Notes: generated from the sequence alone by a model not told the origin. 64,000 bases of DNA from Thermovibrio guaymasensis (GCF_003633715.1 NZ_RBIE01000002.1:1-64000); one strand, 5' to 3'; shown: positions 9,348 through 19,048, counted from the stretch's first letter. Program-made: numbers and translations.

Positions 9348-10022
9348 ATGATGTGGCTAGCAACCTTATTAACCTTCATACTCGTAGGAACCTCCTACGG
9401 AACAACAATCTCAGACTCTATTACGGTCTGGGAGTGGACTCAACCGGACAGCTACAAAATCTCAATAACTGTAAAGGCCCGGGGCAACCGGGAGGAGGAA
9501 GTTCTAAAAGCCCTTCAAACGGCAGATGACTACTTAAGGAGGACTGAACTTGAGTACACAGGAGGAAACTTCTCCCTCTGGCCGGTTAGGGAGTGGGATC
9601 CACAGGAAAAGAGGTACGTTGACTTAGGTTTTAGAGGTAGCTGCGTCTATACGTTCCACCTTAAGAGTCCCAAAGAGCAGGGAAAGATATTTAAGGCCCT
9701 TGAAGAAGCCCAAGGGATTTCAAGCTTCAAGTACACAGTTAACAGCACAAAGTGGGAAGTTTCGTGGGAAAAGAGGGAAAGGACCCTTCAAAAGCTTAAG
9801 AGTAAAGCCCTAAAGGAAATCCTCTTCCAAAGTAACAGATTTGGGAAAATACTAAAAGAGAAGTGTACTTTAAAGGAAGTTTCATTCTCTCCAAAGTATA
9901 GCCCTTCCTTCTCTACGTATAAGTTGGTAAGGACGCCTACTACACCTGCTCCTCAGCCAAAGAGAAGCCCTGAGAGAATTGAACTAAAGGCTTCATATAA
10001 ACTTGAATGTAACACTAAGTAG
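9348..10022 (+). CDS. Exported SIMPL-domain (DUF541) protein
   Basis: A 224-residue protein with an N-terminal signal peptide (hydrophobic residues 3-15, probable cleavage after GTSYG) followed by a SIMPL-like domain. The opening of the mature part, DSITVWEWTQPDSYKISITV, and the alternating strand/helix pattern with a paired Lys-rich helix resemble that family. The C-terminus (about 180-224) is Pro-rich and low in complexity before a last strand. It would be periplasmic. The function of the domain is poorly known; assignment is by fold pattern only. It stands between the permease and purT on the same strand. Confidence 0.65.
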   Translation: MMWLATLLTFILVGTSYGTTISDSITVWEWTQPDSYKISITVKARGNREEEVLKALQTADDYLRRTELEYTGGNFSLWPVREWDPQEKRYVDLGFRGSCVYTFHLKSPKEQGKIFKALEEAQGISSFKYTVNSTKWEVSWEKRERTLQKLKSKALKEILFQSNRFGKILKEKCTLKEVSFSPKYSPSFSTYKLVRTPTTPAPQPKRSPERIELKASYKLECNTK

Positions 10023-10044
10023 AAAAAACTAAAGAGGAGGAAAG

Positions 10045-11232
10045 ATGAGAATAGGAACTCCCCTTTCCCAAAACGCCACAAAGGTACTCCTTCTCGGTAG
10101 CGGAGAACTCGGAAAAGAGTTCGTTATAGAGGCCATGAGGCTGGGAATTGAAGTGGTGGCAGTTGACTCATACCAGTTTGCACCTGCACAGCAGGTTGCC
10201 CATAGGTACTACGTAGTAGACATGAGAGATGGAAGGCAGATAAAGAACATAGTTTATAGGGAAAAGCCGGACTTTATAGTTCCCGAAATTGAGGCCATTG
10301 ATACCGATACACTCCTTGAACTTGAGAAGGAGGGCTTTACGGTCGTTCCAAGTGGAAAGGCAGTAAAGTACACAATGGACAGGATAGGAATAAGGAGGCT
10401 CGCTGCCGAAGAGCTAGGCCTTAAGACCTCAGCCTACAGGTTTGCCGAGAGCTTTGATGAGTTTAAGCAGGCAGTTAAGGAGTTAGGATACCCGGTGGTT
10501 GTTAAGCCGGTCATGAGCTCCTCAGGTAAAGGACAGAGCGTAGTGAAGGATGAAAGCCAGCTAGAACATGCCTTTAAGTACGCAAAGGAAAACGCCAGAG
10601 GGAAAGGGAATGCCCTAATAGTTGAGGAGTTTATAAACTTTGACTTTGAGATAACGCTACTAACCGTCAGGACTAAGAACCAAGGAACTCTTTTCTGCCC
10701 GCCGATAGGCCACTTCCAGGTTGAAGGGGACTACCACGAGAGCTGGCAACCTCAACCTATGAGTGAGGTAGCCTTGGAAAAGGCTAAGGAAATGGCAAAG
10801 GCAGTAACAGATGCCCTTGGAGGTTATGGAATCTTTGGATGTGAGTTCTTCGTTAAGGGAGATACAGTTTGGTTCAGCGAAGTTTCACCGAGACCTCACG
10901 ATACGGGAATGGTCACAATGGCAAGCCAGAATATGAGCGAGTTTGAAATTCACCTGAGGGCAATTCTGGGACTTCCGATCCATATAGAACTCCTCTCACC
11001 TGGAGCGTCCTACTGCTTCCACGCCAAAGAGAACGGAGTAGCCCCCCTTTACGAGGGACTGGAAGAGGCCCTTAAGGAACCAAACGTTTGGGTAAGGATC
11101 TTTGGAAAGCCAACAACAAGGCCAAAGAGGAGAATGGGAGTAGCCGTAGCAAGGGCTGAGACAGTTGAAGAGGCAAGGAGAAAGGCTAGAGAAGCTGCTA
11201 TGAAAATGAGGGTTATTGAAAATGGAAGTTAA
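10045..11232 (+). CDS. purT: Formate-dependent phosphoribosylglycinamide formyltransferase
   Basis: PurT is an ATP-grasp enzyme that makes formyl-GAR from GAR, formate and ATP in purine synthesis, without folate. The 395 residues match the family: N-terminal pre-ATP-grasp domain with [14 protein letters not shown]-binding lid with [11 protein letters not shown], and the metal-binding end with [17 protein letters not shown] 10045 follows GAGGAGG. Use of free formate fits an organism with formate and one-carbon metabolism. The 3' end overlaps msrA by 11 bp. Confidence 0.97.
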   Translation: MRIGTPLSQNATKVLLLGSGELGKEFVIEAMRLGIEVVAVDSYQFAPAQQVAHRYYVVDMRDGRQIKNIVYREKPDFIVPEIEAIDTDTLLELEKEGFTVVPSGKAVKYTMDRIGIRRLAAEELGLKTSAYRFAESFDEFKQAVKELGYPVVVKPVMSSSGKGQSVVKDESQLEHAFKYAKENARGKGNALIVEEFINFDFEITLLTVRTKNQGTLFCPPIGHFQVEGDYHESWQPQPMSEVALEKAKEMAKAVTDALGGYGIFGCEFFVKGDTVWFSEVSPRPHDTGMVTMASQNMSEFEIHLRAILGLPIHIELLSPGASYCFHAKENGVAPLYEGLEEALKEPNVWVRIFGKPTTRPKRRMGVAVARAETVEEARRKAREAAMKMRVIENGS

Positions 11233-11779
11233 AGTTGCAACTTTCGGAGGAGGATGTTTCTGGTGCCTTGAAGAGGCCTTCAGTAAGGTTGAAGGGGTTA
11301 TTAAAGTAACTCCCGGCTACGCTGGGGGAGATGTTGAAAACCCAACTTATGAGGAAGTCTGCAGTGGAAAAACCGGTCACGTTGAAGCAGTCCAGCTATT
11401 TTACGACCCTGAAAGAGTCTCCTTTAGGGAACTCCTAATTACCTACTTAACCAACATTGACCCAACAGATTCAAAAGGTCAGTTTGCAGACAGAGGGAGC
11501 CAGTATAGGCCCGTAATCTTTTACCATGATGAAGAACAAAGGAGATTATCGGAAAAGGCTCTAAGAGTACTTAGCGAAAGTTCTCTATTTGAAGAACCGG
11601 TATCTGTTAAAGTCGAACCCTTTAAGAACTTCTATCCGGCAGAGGAGTACCACCACCGCTACTACCAGAAGGAACCTATGAGGTACTACCACTACAAGGT
11701 AAACTCCGGAAGGAAAACCTACTGCGAAATCGTGTGGGAAAAGAAGGGTGGAAGGAAGTTACTGGAGGAGAAACTTTGA
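11222..11779 (+). CDS. msrA: Peptide-methionine (S)-S-oxide reductase MsrA
   Basis: MsrA reduces the S epimer of methionine sulfoxide in proteins and free methionine. The catalytic motif [11 protein letters not shown] is at the very N-terminus, with nucleophile Cys in GCFW, and the family motifs GYAGG, GHVEAV and [11 protein letters not shown] follow. ATG 11222 is preferred over an upstream in-frame TTG at 11216. At 185 residues it is an MsrA-only protein with no MsrB fusion. It overlaps purT upstream and shares TTGA with the nitrilase gene downstream. Confidence 0.96.
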   Translation: MEVKVATFGGGCFWCLEEAFSKVEGVIKVTPGYAGGDVENPTYEEVCSGKTGHVEAVQLFYDPERVSFRELLITYLTNIDPTDSKGQFADRGSQYRPVIFYHDEEQRRLSEKALRVLSESSLFEEPVSVKVEPFKNFYPAEEYHHRYYQKEPMRYYHYKVNSGRKTYCEIVWEKKGGRKLLEEKL

Positions 11780-12513
11780 GGTTCAAGGCTTACGTCCTTC
11801 AGTTTGAAAGTCAGCCCTGCTCATTCAGTAAGAATTACTCTACTCTCTTAACTCTTCTAAACCTCTGTTCACCAAACTCCTTGGTGGTAGTTCCGGAAGT
11901 TGCAGTAACCGGCTTCTGTTATCAGGAGAAGGAAGAAGCAGTTAAGTTCTCTGAGAAAGTATTCTTGGAGCTCCTATCCTTCTCAGAAGGCCTTTCACTA
12001 ACTATTGTAATAACAGGATTTGAGAAGATTAACGGCAAGATTTTCAACACAGTTAAGGTCTTTGATAGAGGAAGGGAAGTCCTTTCAAGGCCAAAAGTTA
12101 AGCTCTTCCTTCCGGGAGGAGAGGGAAAACACTTTTCTGCCGGAAGCTTTGAAAGTGTAAAGGTTGTAGAAACTTCAGTTGGGGTTTTAGCTCCTGTAAT
12201 CTGTTTTGAATTAAGGTTCTACGAGATAATAAAGAGGTTAAAAGAACAGGGAGGAGAAGTCTTTACAGTTCCAGCCCAGTGGGGAAGGGCAAGGAGAGAC
12301 CACTGGGAGACTTTAATAAAGGCAAGGGCTATAGAGTTCCAACGCTTCTTCATAGGGGCAAACGGTAGTGGCCAGATGGCAGGAAGTTCCAAGATTGTAG
12401 ACCCATGGGGAAGGGTAATTTCAGAGTGTAAGGACGGAACTGCAGTTATAGAGGGAGAGGTTGACCTCTCCCTCATTAAACAGGTTGAGAGGAAACTTCC
12501 ACTTAACAGTTAA
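11776..12513 (+). CDS. Carbon-nitrogen hydrolase (nitrilase superfamily)
   Basis: An amidase-type hydrolase of 245 residues with the nitrilase Glu-Lys-Cys triad: Glu in VVPEVAVTGF, Lys in RPKVKLFLP and Cys in PVICFELRF. The start is TTG 11776 behind GGAGGAG (11764-11770), sharing bases with the msrA stop; the open frame extends upstream only through msrA. Close relatives include omega-amidase and other small amidases; the exact substrate is undetermined. It ends the long plus-strand operon and its last 11 bp overlap the convergent CCG-subunit gene. Confidence 0.9.
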   Translation: MRFKAYVLQFESQPCSFSKNYSTLLTLLNLCSPNSLVVVPEVAVTGFCYQEKEEAVKFSEKVFLELLSFSEGLSLTIVITGFEKINGKIFNTVKVFDRGREVLSRPKVKLFLPGGEGKHFSAGSFESVKVVETSVGVLAPVICFELRFYEIIKRLKEQGGEVFTVPAQWGRARRDHWETLIKARAIEFQRFFIGANGSGQMAGSSKIVDPWGRVISECKDGTAVIEGEVDLSLIKQVERKLPLNS

Positions 12514-13363
12514 CAGGAACGATGTTCCTGTGAAGCCCTAGCCTCTTTGGTTCTATTCCAAGTGCAAGGCCCAAAAGCTGAGGAACGTGAAGAACGGGAA
12601 TTGAAAAGCTCTCTCCAACCTCTTTAAGGGCCCTTCCCTGATTTGCATCAAGGTTCATGTGACACAAGGGACAGGGAGTAACTATACAGTCTGCACCGCA
12701 AAGCTTTGCATCTTTAAGGTTAAGCCCTGTTAAAATCATAGAACCGTTTGGGTTTGGCCAGAAGGCGTGGAAACCGCAGCACTCTAACCTCCTCTCTCCC
12801 GAAACCGGCTGAGCCCCAACAGCCCTTATTAACCTCTCCAGCGACTGGGGATTCTCAGAAGGCTCATAGCCTAGGATCTCGTAAGGTCTAACTGTGTGAC
12901 ATCCGTAGTAGGGATAAACTTTAAGGCTCTGAAGAGGTTTTTTAACCCTCCTCCTCAGCTCGTCCTCTCCAAACTCGTCAAGAAGGAACCAGTGGAAGTG
13001 CTTAACGTCAACTTCCCCTTTATACTCAAGACCTTCCTTCTCAAGTAGGTTATTTACCTTCTCCTTTAAATCATCATCGTTATCAAGGTGGTACTTTGTC
13101 CTCTTTAAGACTAAAAGACAAGTACTACAGACCGTAACTATCGTTTTAAATCCCTCTCTCTCTGCAAGAGCGAGGTTCCTTGCGTTCACCACTATATCAA
13201 GGATATCCTTCACCTCCTCAAGGACTCCAGCACCACAACAGCTGAACTGGGGGAGCTCTACAAGAGGAATTCCAAGTTCCTCAGAAACTGCAACCGTTGA
13301 CTCGTAGAGCTCCTTTGAAGCCCCCTTTGCCGCACATCCGGGATAAAAGGCAACCATCTCCAT
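12503..13363 (-). CDS. HdrB-like CCG-domain subunit of the first complex-II-like operon
   Basis: A 286-residue soluble protein with two CCG domains, as in heterodisulfide reductase subunit HdrB and the C-terminal half of archaeal thiol:fumarate reductase TfrB. Repeat one has FYPGC, SCCGAG and CSTC; repeat two has YYGCH, ECCGFH and TPCPLC. In HdrB these Cys sets hold non-cubane [4Fe-4S] clusters (established). It is the last gene of the minus-strand operon, with its start overlapping the FrdB-type stop. It takes the place of the SdhC/D membrane anchor, so the complex is probably soluble or peripheral and uses a thiol, ferredoxin or other donor (inference). Confidence 0.9.
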   Translation of the reverse strand: MEMVAFYPGCAAKGASKELYESTVAVSEELGIPLVELPQFSCCGAGVLEEVKDILDIVVNARNLALAEREGFKTIVTVCSTCLLVLKRTKYHLDNDDDLKEKVNNLLEKEGLEYKGEVDVKHFHWFLLDEFGEDELRRRVKKPLQSLKVYPYYGCHTVRPYEILGYEPSENPQSLERLIRAVGAQPVSGERRLECCGFHAFWPNPNGSMILTGLNLKDAKLCGADCIVTPCPLCHMNLDANQGRALKEVGESFSIPVLHVPQLLGLALGIEPKRLGLHRNIVPVNC

Positions 13364-14328
13364 TATTCAACCTCCATAGCCGCTTTCATCAACTTAATTA
13401 GGCTCTCGTGCTCGCTAATCGGCTTCATAATCGGGCTGTGAGCCTTACCCTTTAAGATCATCTTTATTCCAACAGGTAAGTTCTCAAGAACTCCTTTAAT
13501 CCCTTTAGCCCTTAAAGGAAGGAGAACTTCGTTTAAAAGGCCACTTTCCATGAGAGATTTGTAGAAGGCAAGGACGTGGCGAGCTCCTGGGTTATCTTTC
13601 AAGCCGATGTCTATTGAAATTCCCCTTAAACGCATAATAGCGTCAACGGGACCAACGTGCTTCGGACAGACGTCGGCACACTTTTCACATCTTACACAGT
13701 TCCACATATCGTAAGCATAGCCGATCTTTGCTCTCTCCTCCTTTAGACCGTCCCTCTTATCAACTGCAAACCTGTAAAGCCTTGCTAGCTGGAAAGGTCC
13801 TCCATAGCCCTCGTCTATCTGTGTGGCAGTGCAAATTGAGTAACAGCTGGTACAAAGAATACAGTCAGTAAACTTGTCGTACTTCTTAAGCTCTTCTGGG
13901 TAGACTCTCGTCTCCTCATCAAGTGTATCGGGAACAACCTTAGGGTCTGGAATCAGGTAAGGCTTTAACTCTTTCATCCTCTCAAAGGCACCGTCCCAGT
14001 CAACGATTAAATCCCTGATTACTTCCATGTTATCAAGGGGTTCAAGGGTCAAAAGGCTGGTTTTAAACTTATCAAGCTCAGTAAACACTTGAGTTTTACA
14101 GGCAAGCTTTGGGAAACCGTTCACCTTAATGGCGCAAGAACCACAAATTGCGCTCCTACAGAAAGCCCTAAAGGCTAAAGTAGGGTCAATTTCATCTTTT
14201 ATAAACTGAAGGGCCTCAAGGATAGTCATTCCCCTGGGAACCGTTAACTTATACTCCTGGTAGTACGGCCTTACGTCCTTTTTAGGGTTAAACCTCTTTA
14301 TCCTAAAAGTAACTTCCCTCCTTTCCAT
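13363..14328 (-). CDS. sdhB: Iron-sulfur subunit of succinate dehydrogenase/fumarate reductase (copy 1)
   Basis: The electron-transfer subunit with a plant-type [2Fe-2S] domain (Cys57, Cys62, Cys65, Cys77 in FCRSAICGSCAIKVNG and LACKT) and a C-terminal ferredoxin-like domain with CILCTSCYSIC and CVRCEKCADVCP for the other clusters. At 321 residues it is longer than E. coli SdhB (about 240), the extra being a C-terminal tail. It passes electrons between the flavoprotein and the CCG subunit. It lies between those two genes with 9-bp and 1-bp junctions. Confidence 0.94.
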   Translation of the reverse strand: MERREVTFRIKRFNPKKDVRPYYQEYKLTVPRGMTILEALQFIKDEIDPTLAFRAFCRSAICGSCAIKVNGFPKLACKTQVFTELDKFKTSLLTLEPLDNMEVIRDLIVDWDGAFERMKELKPYLIPDPKVVPDTLDEETRVYPEELKKYDKFTDCILCTSCYSICTATQIDEGYGGPFQLARLYRFAVDKRDGLKEERAKIGYAYDMWNCVRCEKCADVCPKHVGPVDAIMRLRGISIDIGLKDNPGARHVLAFYKSLMESGLLNEVLLPLRAKGIKGVLENLPVGIKMILKGKAHSPIMKPISEHESLIKLMKAAMEVE

Positions 14329-14337
14329 TTCTCCTCC

Positions 14338-16038
14338 TTAGTACTTCCTCTCCTCTGGTGGGAACTTTGTAATCACTACAGGCTTCCAGGAAACTCGGAG
14401 CTCTCCATCGTCACCCTTCCTTATTATTGAGTGTTTAAGGAACTTCTCATCATCCCTTTTAGGGTAATCGGTTCTTGAGTGAGCCCCTCTACTCTCCTTC
14501 CTCTCAAGGGCACCAAGGGCTATAGTCTCAGCAACCTCAATCATGTTCAAGAACTCCAAAGTCTGCTGAAGGTTAGTATTAAACGTAAGCTCCGTATCGT
14601 AAACCTTCAGTTTCTTAGCCCTCTCTTTAATCTCCCTTACCTTGTTTAGAGCTCTCCTTATACCCTCTTCACTCCTAAAGATTCCAACCCCTTCACTCAT
14701 TACATCGCTTAGCTCATTTCTAAGCTGAGAGAGCTTCTCAGAACCATCAGAGTTAAAGAGGGCCTTTATTCTCTCTCCTTCATCCTTCACTTTACTTTCG
14801 GGGAAACTTACAAAATCAAGGCCTTCAATTGATTCAACCGCATCTTTTCCAGCTATCTTTCCAAAGACAACTATATCAAGTAGGGAGTTACCTCCGAGCC
14901 TGTTTGCGCCGTGAACAGAAACGCATCCACACTCACCAACTGCATAAAGCCCTTTAATAGAGGTCCTTCCAAATTTGTCAGTATCAATTCCACCCATTGA
15001 GTAGTGGGCAGTAGGCCTTACTGGTATAGGCTCCTCAATTGGGTCAACCCCTTCAAAATCAATAGCAAGCTCTCTAATTTGAGGGAGCCTCTCTAAAATC
15101 TTCTTCCTTCCAAGGTGCCTCAAATCAAGGTAAACGAACTTATTACCCTCTTCATCTTCAAATCCCCTTCCCTCCATTATCTCAGTCTCAATTGCCCTTG
15201 AAACTAAATCTCTCGGGGCAAGCTCCATCTTTTCAGGAGCGTACCTTTCCATAAACCTTTCACCTTTTGCGTTTATCAGGTATCCACCCTCTCCCCTTGC
15301 ACCTTCAGTGACGAGTATCCCGGTCCTCCTAAGTCCAGTAGGGTGGAACTGAACAAACTCCATGTCCTTAAGAGGAACTCCGGCCCTCAAAGCCATAGCC
15401 GGACCGTCCCCCGTATTTCCAAGGGCGTTTGAAGTTCTCTTCCAGTAAATCCTTGCATGGCCGCCGGTGGCAAGTATTACTGCTCTAGCCCTTATTCCAA
15501 CAATACTTCCAGTTCTAAGGTTTACTGCAGTTAAACCAGCTATCCTCTCACCGTTATGAACGAGAGAGAGGGCAAACCACTCGTTTAAAAATTCAACTCC
15601 AAACCTAATACACTGTTCGTAAAGTGTTTGTAGCATAACGTGACCGGTCTTATCTGCAGCATAACAGGTTCTGGGAAAGGAAGCTCCGCCAAAAGGCCTT
15701 TGGGCAATCCTCCCGTCAGACAACCTTGAAAAGGGAAGTCCCATGTGTTCCATCTCTCTGATTACTTTCGGAGCCATCTCACACATGAGTTCAACAGCAT
15801 CCTGATCTGCTAAGAAATCACTTCCCTTTACCGTATCGTAGGCGTGCTTTTCAGGACTATCTGGAGCTACGTTCCCTAAAGCTGCATTTATTCCTCCTTG
15901 GGCTGCTCCTGTATGGGAACGGGTTGGATAAACTTTCGTTAAAACGGCAACCCTTAACCCTTTGCAACGGCTAGTTTCAAGGGCAGCATAGAGCCCACCA
16001 CCTCCTGCTCCTACAATTACTATGTCGTAAGTCAGCAT
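14338..16038 (-). CDS. sdhA: Flavoprotein of succinate dehydrogenase/fumarate reductase (copy 1, Gln47 type)
   Basis: The catalytic FAD subunit interconverting succinate and fumarate. It has the dinucleotide motif IVGAGGGGLYAAL, covalent-FAD histidine His42 in SHTGAAQGG, substrate motifs HPTG, HYSMGG and RLGGNSLLD, and 566 residues as expected. Residue 47 after the FAD histidine is Gln, as in E. coli SdhA, while the divergent paralogue at 16223 has Glu, as in FrdA. In a reductive TCA organism either copy could run as fumarate reductase, so the sdhA label is an inference from this residue. First gene of a three-gene minus-strand operon, start at ATG 16038 behind GGAGGA. Confidence 0.94.
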   Translation of the reverse strand: MLTYDIVIVGAGGGGLYAALETSRCKGLRVAVLTKVYPTRSHTGAAQGGINAALGNVAPDSPEKHAYDTVKGSDFLADQDAVELMCEMAPKVIREMEHMGLPFSRLSDGRIAQRPFGGASFPRTCYAADKTGHVMLQTLYEQCIRFGVEFLNEWFALSLVHNGERIAGLTAVNLRTGSIVGIRARAVILATGGHARIYWKRTSNALGNTGDGPAMALRAGVPLKDMEFVQFHPTGLRRTGILVTEGARGEGGYLINAKGERFMERYAPEKMELAPRDLVSRAIETEIMEGRGFEDEEGNKFVYLDLRHLGRKKILERLPQIRELAIDFEGVDPIEEPIPVRPTAHYSMGGIDTDKFGRTSIKGLYAVGECGCVSVHGANRLGGNSLLDIVVFGKIAGKDAVESIEGLDFVSFPESKVKDEGERIKALFNSDGSEKLSQLRNELSDVMSEGVGIFRSEEGIRRALNKVREIKERAKKLKVYDTELTFNTNLQQTLEFLNMIEVAETIALGALERKESRGAHSRTDYPKRDDEKFLKHSIIRKGDDGELRVSWKPVVITKFPPEERKY

Positions 16039-16222
16039 TCCTCCTCCAAACCTACTTTTATTGTTTAGATTTAGTCAACTATGAAAATTGTATTAAATTC
16101 GCAAATCCTTGAATTCAAAAGGTTAAAAAAATTCCTTCAATTAGATGTAAAATTTTTGTAAAATTTTTGATATCCCAGGTCATTAATAAAATGCGAATAA
16201 AACTATCTTCTGGAGGTTTTTT
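16039..16222. promoter_or_regulatory. AT-rich divergent control region between the two complex-II-like operons
   Basis: This 184-bp stretch separates the two operons and must hold both promoters. It is very AT-rich with several A and T tracts. Possible elements are TTGATA (16167-16172) reading right and, on the minus strand, TTGAAT followed by TACAAT, but spacings are off and I cannot place either promoter with confidence. Clear ribosome-binding sites (GGAGG) lie at both ends. The tandem repeat at 16148-16169 is the only ordered element. Confidence 0.6.
16148..16169. repeat. Tandem 11-bp direct repeat TAAAATTTTTG (two copies)
   Basis: TAAAATTTTTG occurs twice head to tail at 16148-16158 and 16159-16169, one copy per helical turn. 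Each copy contains the symmetrical AAAATTTT. Phased A/T tracts bend DNA, and tandem sites spaced by one turn are typical of operator pairs, so this may be a regulator site or a curvature element for the plus-strand operon. Confidence 0.7.
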
Positions 16223-17917
16223 ATGCTTGATTACGATATAGTAATCGTTGGAGGTGGAGGAGCCGGCCTCTACGCTGCCCTCTGGGCGGCAGAAAATACG
16301 ATTTTAAAAGTTGCAGTTATGACTAAGGTATATCCGACTCGCTCCCACACAGGCGCTGCAGAGGGAGGAATAAACGCTGTTTTAACCCACTCTGTAGGAG
16401 ACAGTCCCGAGGCCCACGCCTACGATACGGTAAAGGGAAGTGATTTCTTAGCAGATCAGGATGCAGTTGACATAATGTGTAAAATGGGAGCTGCTGTAAT
16501 CTACGATATAGCCCACAGGGGAGTTCCTTTCTCAAGAAGGCCAGACGGAAGGATCGCTCAGAGGCCCTTTGGAGGGGCATCCTTTCCAAGAACCTGTTAC
16601 GCTGCAGATAAAACGGGATTTTATATCCTTCAAACTCTATACGAACAGTGTTTAAAGAACAACGTAACTTTCTTAAACGAATGGTTCCTCCTCTCCATTA
16701 TTCATAACGGAGAAAGGGTAGAAGGTATAACCGCCTGGGACATTAGGAATGGAGGAGTTCACCTAATTAAGACAAAAGCTGTAATCCTAGCTACCGGAGG
16801 TCACGCAAGAGTTTACTGGAACAGGACCTCAAACGCCCTTGGAAACACAGGAGATGGAACGGCAGCCGCTTTAAGGGCAGGCCTTCCCTTAAAGGATATG
16901 GAGTTCATTCAGTTCCACCCAACAGGTCTTGCAAAAACGGGAATACTCGTTACTGAAGGCGCAAGGGGAGAAGGTGGATACTTAAGGAACAAGGATGGTG
17001 AAAGGTTTATGAAGAGGTACGCTCCTGAGAAGATGGAGCTCGCCCCCAGGGATATTGTTGCAAGGGCAATTCAGACTGAAATTGATGAAGGCAGAGGTTG
17101 TGGGCCAAATGGTGACTACATCTGCTTAGACCTTACACACCTTGGAGAGGAGAGAATTAAAGAGAGACTTCCTCAAACTAGGGAACACGCAATCCTCTAC
17201 GAAGGTGTTGATCCGGTTAAAGAGCCAATTCCAATTGCTCCAACGGCCCACTACTCAATGGGTGGAATTGATACTGATAAACTGGGAAGGACTCCAATAA
17301 AGGGACTTTATGCAGCTGGTGAGTGTGCGTGTATCTCTGTTCACGGTGCAAACAGGCTCGGAGGTAACTCCTTACTTGACATACTAGTTTACGGAAGGTT
17401 AACCGCCCTTGAAGCGGTTAAGTATGCCGACGATGCTCCAGAAACTAACCCATCGGTAGCAAAGCTAAAGGAAGACGAGAAGAGAATCCTAGAACTTATG
17501 GAGGCAAGCGGAAAGGAAAAAGTACCCCAGCTCAGAAGAGAGCTTGGAGAAACAATGATGAAGCACTTTGGGGTCTTTAGGGAAGAGAGCTCCATGAAAG
17601 AAGGCCTTGAAAAACTGTACGAAATAAAAGAGAGAGCAAAAGAGGTGAAAGTTTACGATACGAGCAAAAAGTTCAACACAGATTTAATTTCAACATTAGA
17701 GTTCTTAAACCTCGTTGACCTTGCCCCTGCAATTGCCATTCCTGCAATTGAAAGGAGGGAAAGTAGAGGCTCCCACGCAAGGAAAGACTATCCCAAGAGG
17801 GACGATAAGAACTTTTTAAAGCATTCTGTAGTTAATCTTGAAGAGGACGGAAGTTATAAGCTCTCCTGGAAGCCTGTAGTAATTACAAAGTTTCCTCCAG
17901 AGGAGAGGAAGTACTAA
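16223..17917 (+). CDS. frdA: Flavoprotein of fumarate reductase/succinate dehydrogenase (copy 2, Glu47 type)
   Basis: A paralogue of the flavoprotein at 14338-16038, 564 residues, clearly similar throughout and with almost the same C-terminal ending (KPVVITKFPPEERKY). It has IVGGGGAGLYAAL, His42 for covalent FAD, HPTG, HYSMGG and RLGGNSLLD. Position 47 is Glu (SHTGAAEGG), the residue found in E. coli FrdA at this site and shown there to affect the balance of fumarate reduction and succinate oxidation. This supports fumarate reductase in the reductive TCA cycle, though the direction is inferred. ATG 16223 follows GGAGG. First gene of a three-gene operon. Confidence 0.94.
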   Translation: MLDYDIVIVGGGGAGLYAALWAAENTILKVAVMTKVYPTRSHTGAAEGGINAVLTHSVGDSPEAHAYDTVKGSDFLADQDAVDIMCKMGAAVIYDIAHRGVPFSRRPDGRIAQRPFGGASFPRTCYAADKTGFYILQTLYEQCLKNNVTFLNEWFLLSIIHNGERVEGITAWDIRNGGVHLIKTKAVILATGGHARVYWNRTSNALGNTGDGTAAALRAGLPLKDMEFIQFHPTGLAKTGILVTEGARGEGGYLRNKDGERFMKRYAPEKMELAPRDIVARAIQTEIDEGRGCGPNGDYICLDLTHLGEERIKERLPQTREHAILYEGVDPVKEPIPIAPTAHYSMGGIDTDKLGRTPIKGLYAAGECACISVHGANRLGGNSLLDILVYGRLTALEAVKYADDAPETNPSVAKLKEDEKRILELMEASGKEKVPQLRRELGETMMKHFGVFREESSMKEGLEKLYEIKERAKEVKVYDTSKKFNTDLISTLEFLNLVDLAPAIAIPAIERRESRGSHARKDYPKRDDKNFLKHSVVNLEEDGSYKLSWKPVVITKFPPEERKY

Positions 17918-17932
17918 GGAGGACAGTAAGAG

Positions 17933-19048
17933 ATGGAAACTGTTAAGTTACAAGTGTTCAGATATGACCCAGAGAAAGACAGCTCTCCCTACTACAAGGA
18001 GTACGAAGTCCCAGTAGAAGGCACTCTCCTTAATGCCCTGTTGTACATAAAAGACAACATTGACCCGACCCTTTCATTCAGGGCCTTCTGTAGGAGTGAA
18101 GTCTGCGGTTCCTGTTCAATGAGAGTTAACGGTAAAGTAAAGCTTGCCTGCAAAACGTCCATGAAGGAGTTAGTTGAAACCTGGAAAGGAAAGCCCTTAA
18201 GGATTGATCCTTTAAAACACATGAACGTAATAAAGGACCTAGTTGTTGACATAGACAAGCCCGTTGAGAAGATGAAAACTCTAATTCCTTGGCTGGTTCC
18301 AGACCCAAGGGTAGTTCCAACAGACCCTATGCACGAAAGCATCATCTACCCCGAGGAGATGAAGGCCTACAAAGATCAGATAAACTGTATGCTCTGCTTC
18401 TCCTGCTATTCGGCCTGTGAAGCAGTTGAGGATAACTCAAGGTACAGAGGTCCATTTGCTTTTTCAAGAGCTTACAGGTTCCAGGTTGATAGAAGGGATA
18501 TAGAAACTGCTAAGGAAAGGAGGATCAGGTACTCAATCTCAGGAGGTCTATGGAGCTGTGTTCAGTGCCAGAAGTGCCTCTACGTATGCCCTAAAGGGGT
18601 TAAGCCTGCTGAGGACATACAGAACTTAAGAGGTCAGGCTATTAAGAAAGGTTTCACAGACAAGCCTGGTGCTAAGAAGCTCAAGCACTACGTAGACTGG
18701 ATCTACGCCACAGGACAAATCAATAGACTCTACCTTCCAGAGGAAGTTTACGGGAATAAAGAAGCAAAAGATAAGTTAACTAAAGCCTTTCAGGAGATGG
18801 GAGTTGAGGTCTGGGAAGTTCCTAAGCCAACAAAGGGACTTATGAAGTTCAGGGATATTTACCTTGAAATCCTCTCTAAAGAGGATAAAGCCCTTGACCT
18901 TGACTTTTCCCACGTAAGGAAGATTGACAAAATGGTTAGCGACATCTTTAAGGCAGACATATGCACAATCGTTGACAGAGTTCATGAAAGGGAGGATAAA
19001 GCAAAGGGGCTCATCGGGAAACTGAAAGGTCTAATTGGAGGTAAATAA
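17933..19048 (+). CDS. frdB: Iron-sulfur subunit of fumarate reductase/succinate dehydrogenase (copy 2)
   Basis: Paralogue of the subunit at 13363-14328, with [2Fe-2S] ligands Cys53, Cys58, Cys61 and Cys73 (FCRSEVCGSCSMRVNG, LACKT) and cluster motifs CMLCFSCYSAC and CVQCQKCLYVCP. It is 371 residues, 50 more than copy 1, because of a longer charged C-terminal tail (from about 260) rich in Lys and Asp. That tail is not a CCG domain; the CCG domains are in the next gene. Its stop overlaps the next start by one base (TAATG). Confidence 0.93.
   Translation: METVKLQVFRYDPEKDSSPYYKEYEVPVEGTLLNALLYIKDNIDPTLSFRAFCRSEVCGSCSMRVNGKVKLACKTSMKELVETWKGKPLRIDPLKHMNVIKDLVVDIDKPVEKMKTLIPWLVPDPRVVPTDPMHESIIYPEEMKAYKDQINCMLCFSCYSACEAVEDNSRYRGPFAFSRAYRFQVDRRDIETAKERRIRYSISGGLWSCVQCQKCLYVCPKGVKPAEDIQNLRGQAIKKGFTDKPGAKKLKHYVDWIYATGQINRLYLPEEVYGNKEAKDKLTKAFQEMGVEVWEVPKPTKGLMKFRDIYLEILSKEDKALDLDFSHVRKIDKMVSDIFKADICTIVDRVHEREDKAKGLIGKLKGLIGGK

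Noticed and set aside
12511-12531. Hairpin ACAGGAAC-GAT-GTTCCTGT directly after the nitrilase stop
   Set aside because: Perfect 8-bp stem but no T-run on either strand, and it overlaps coding sequence of the convergent gene; not listed as a terminator.
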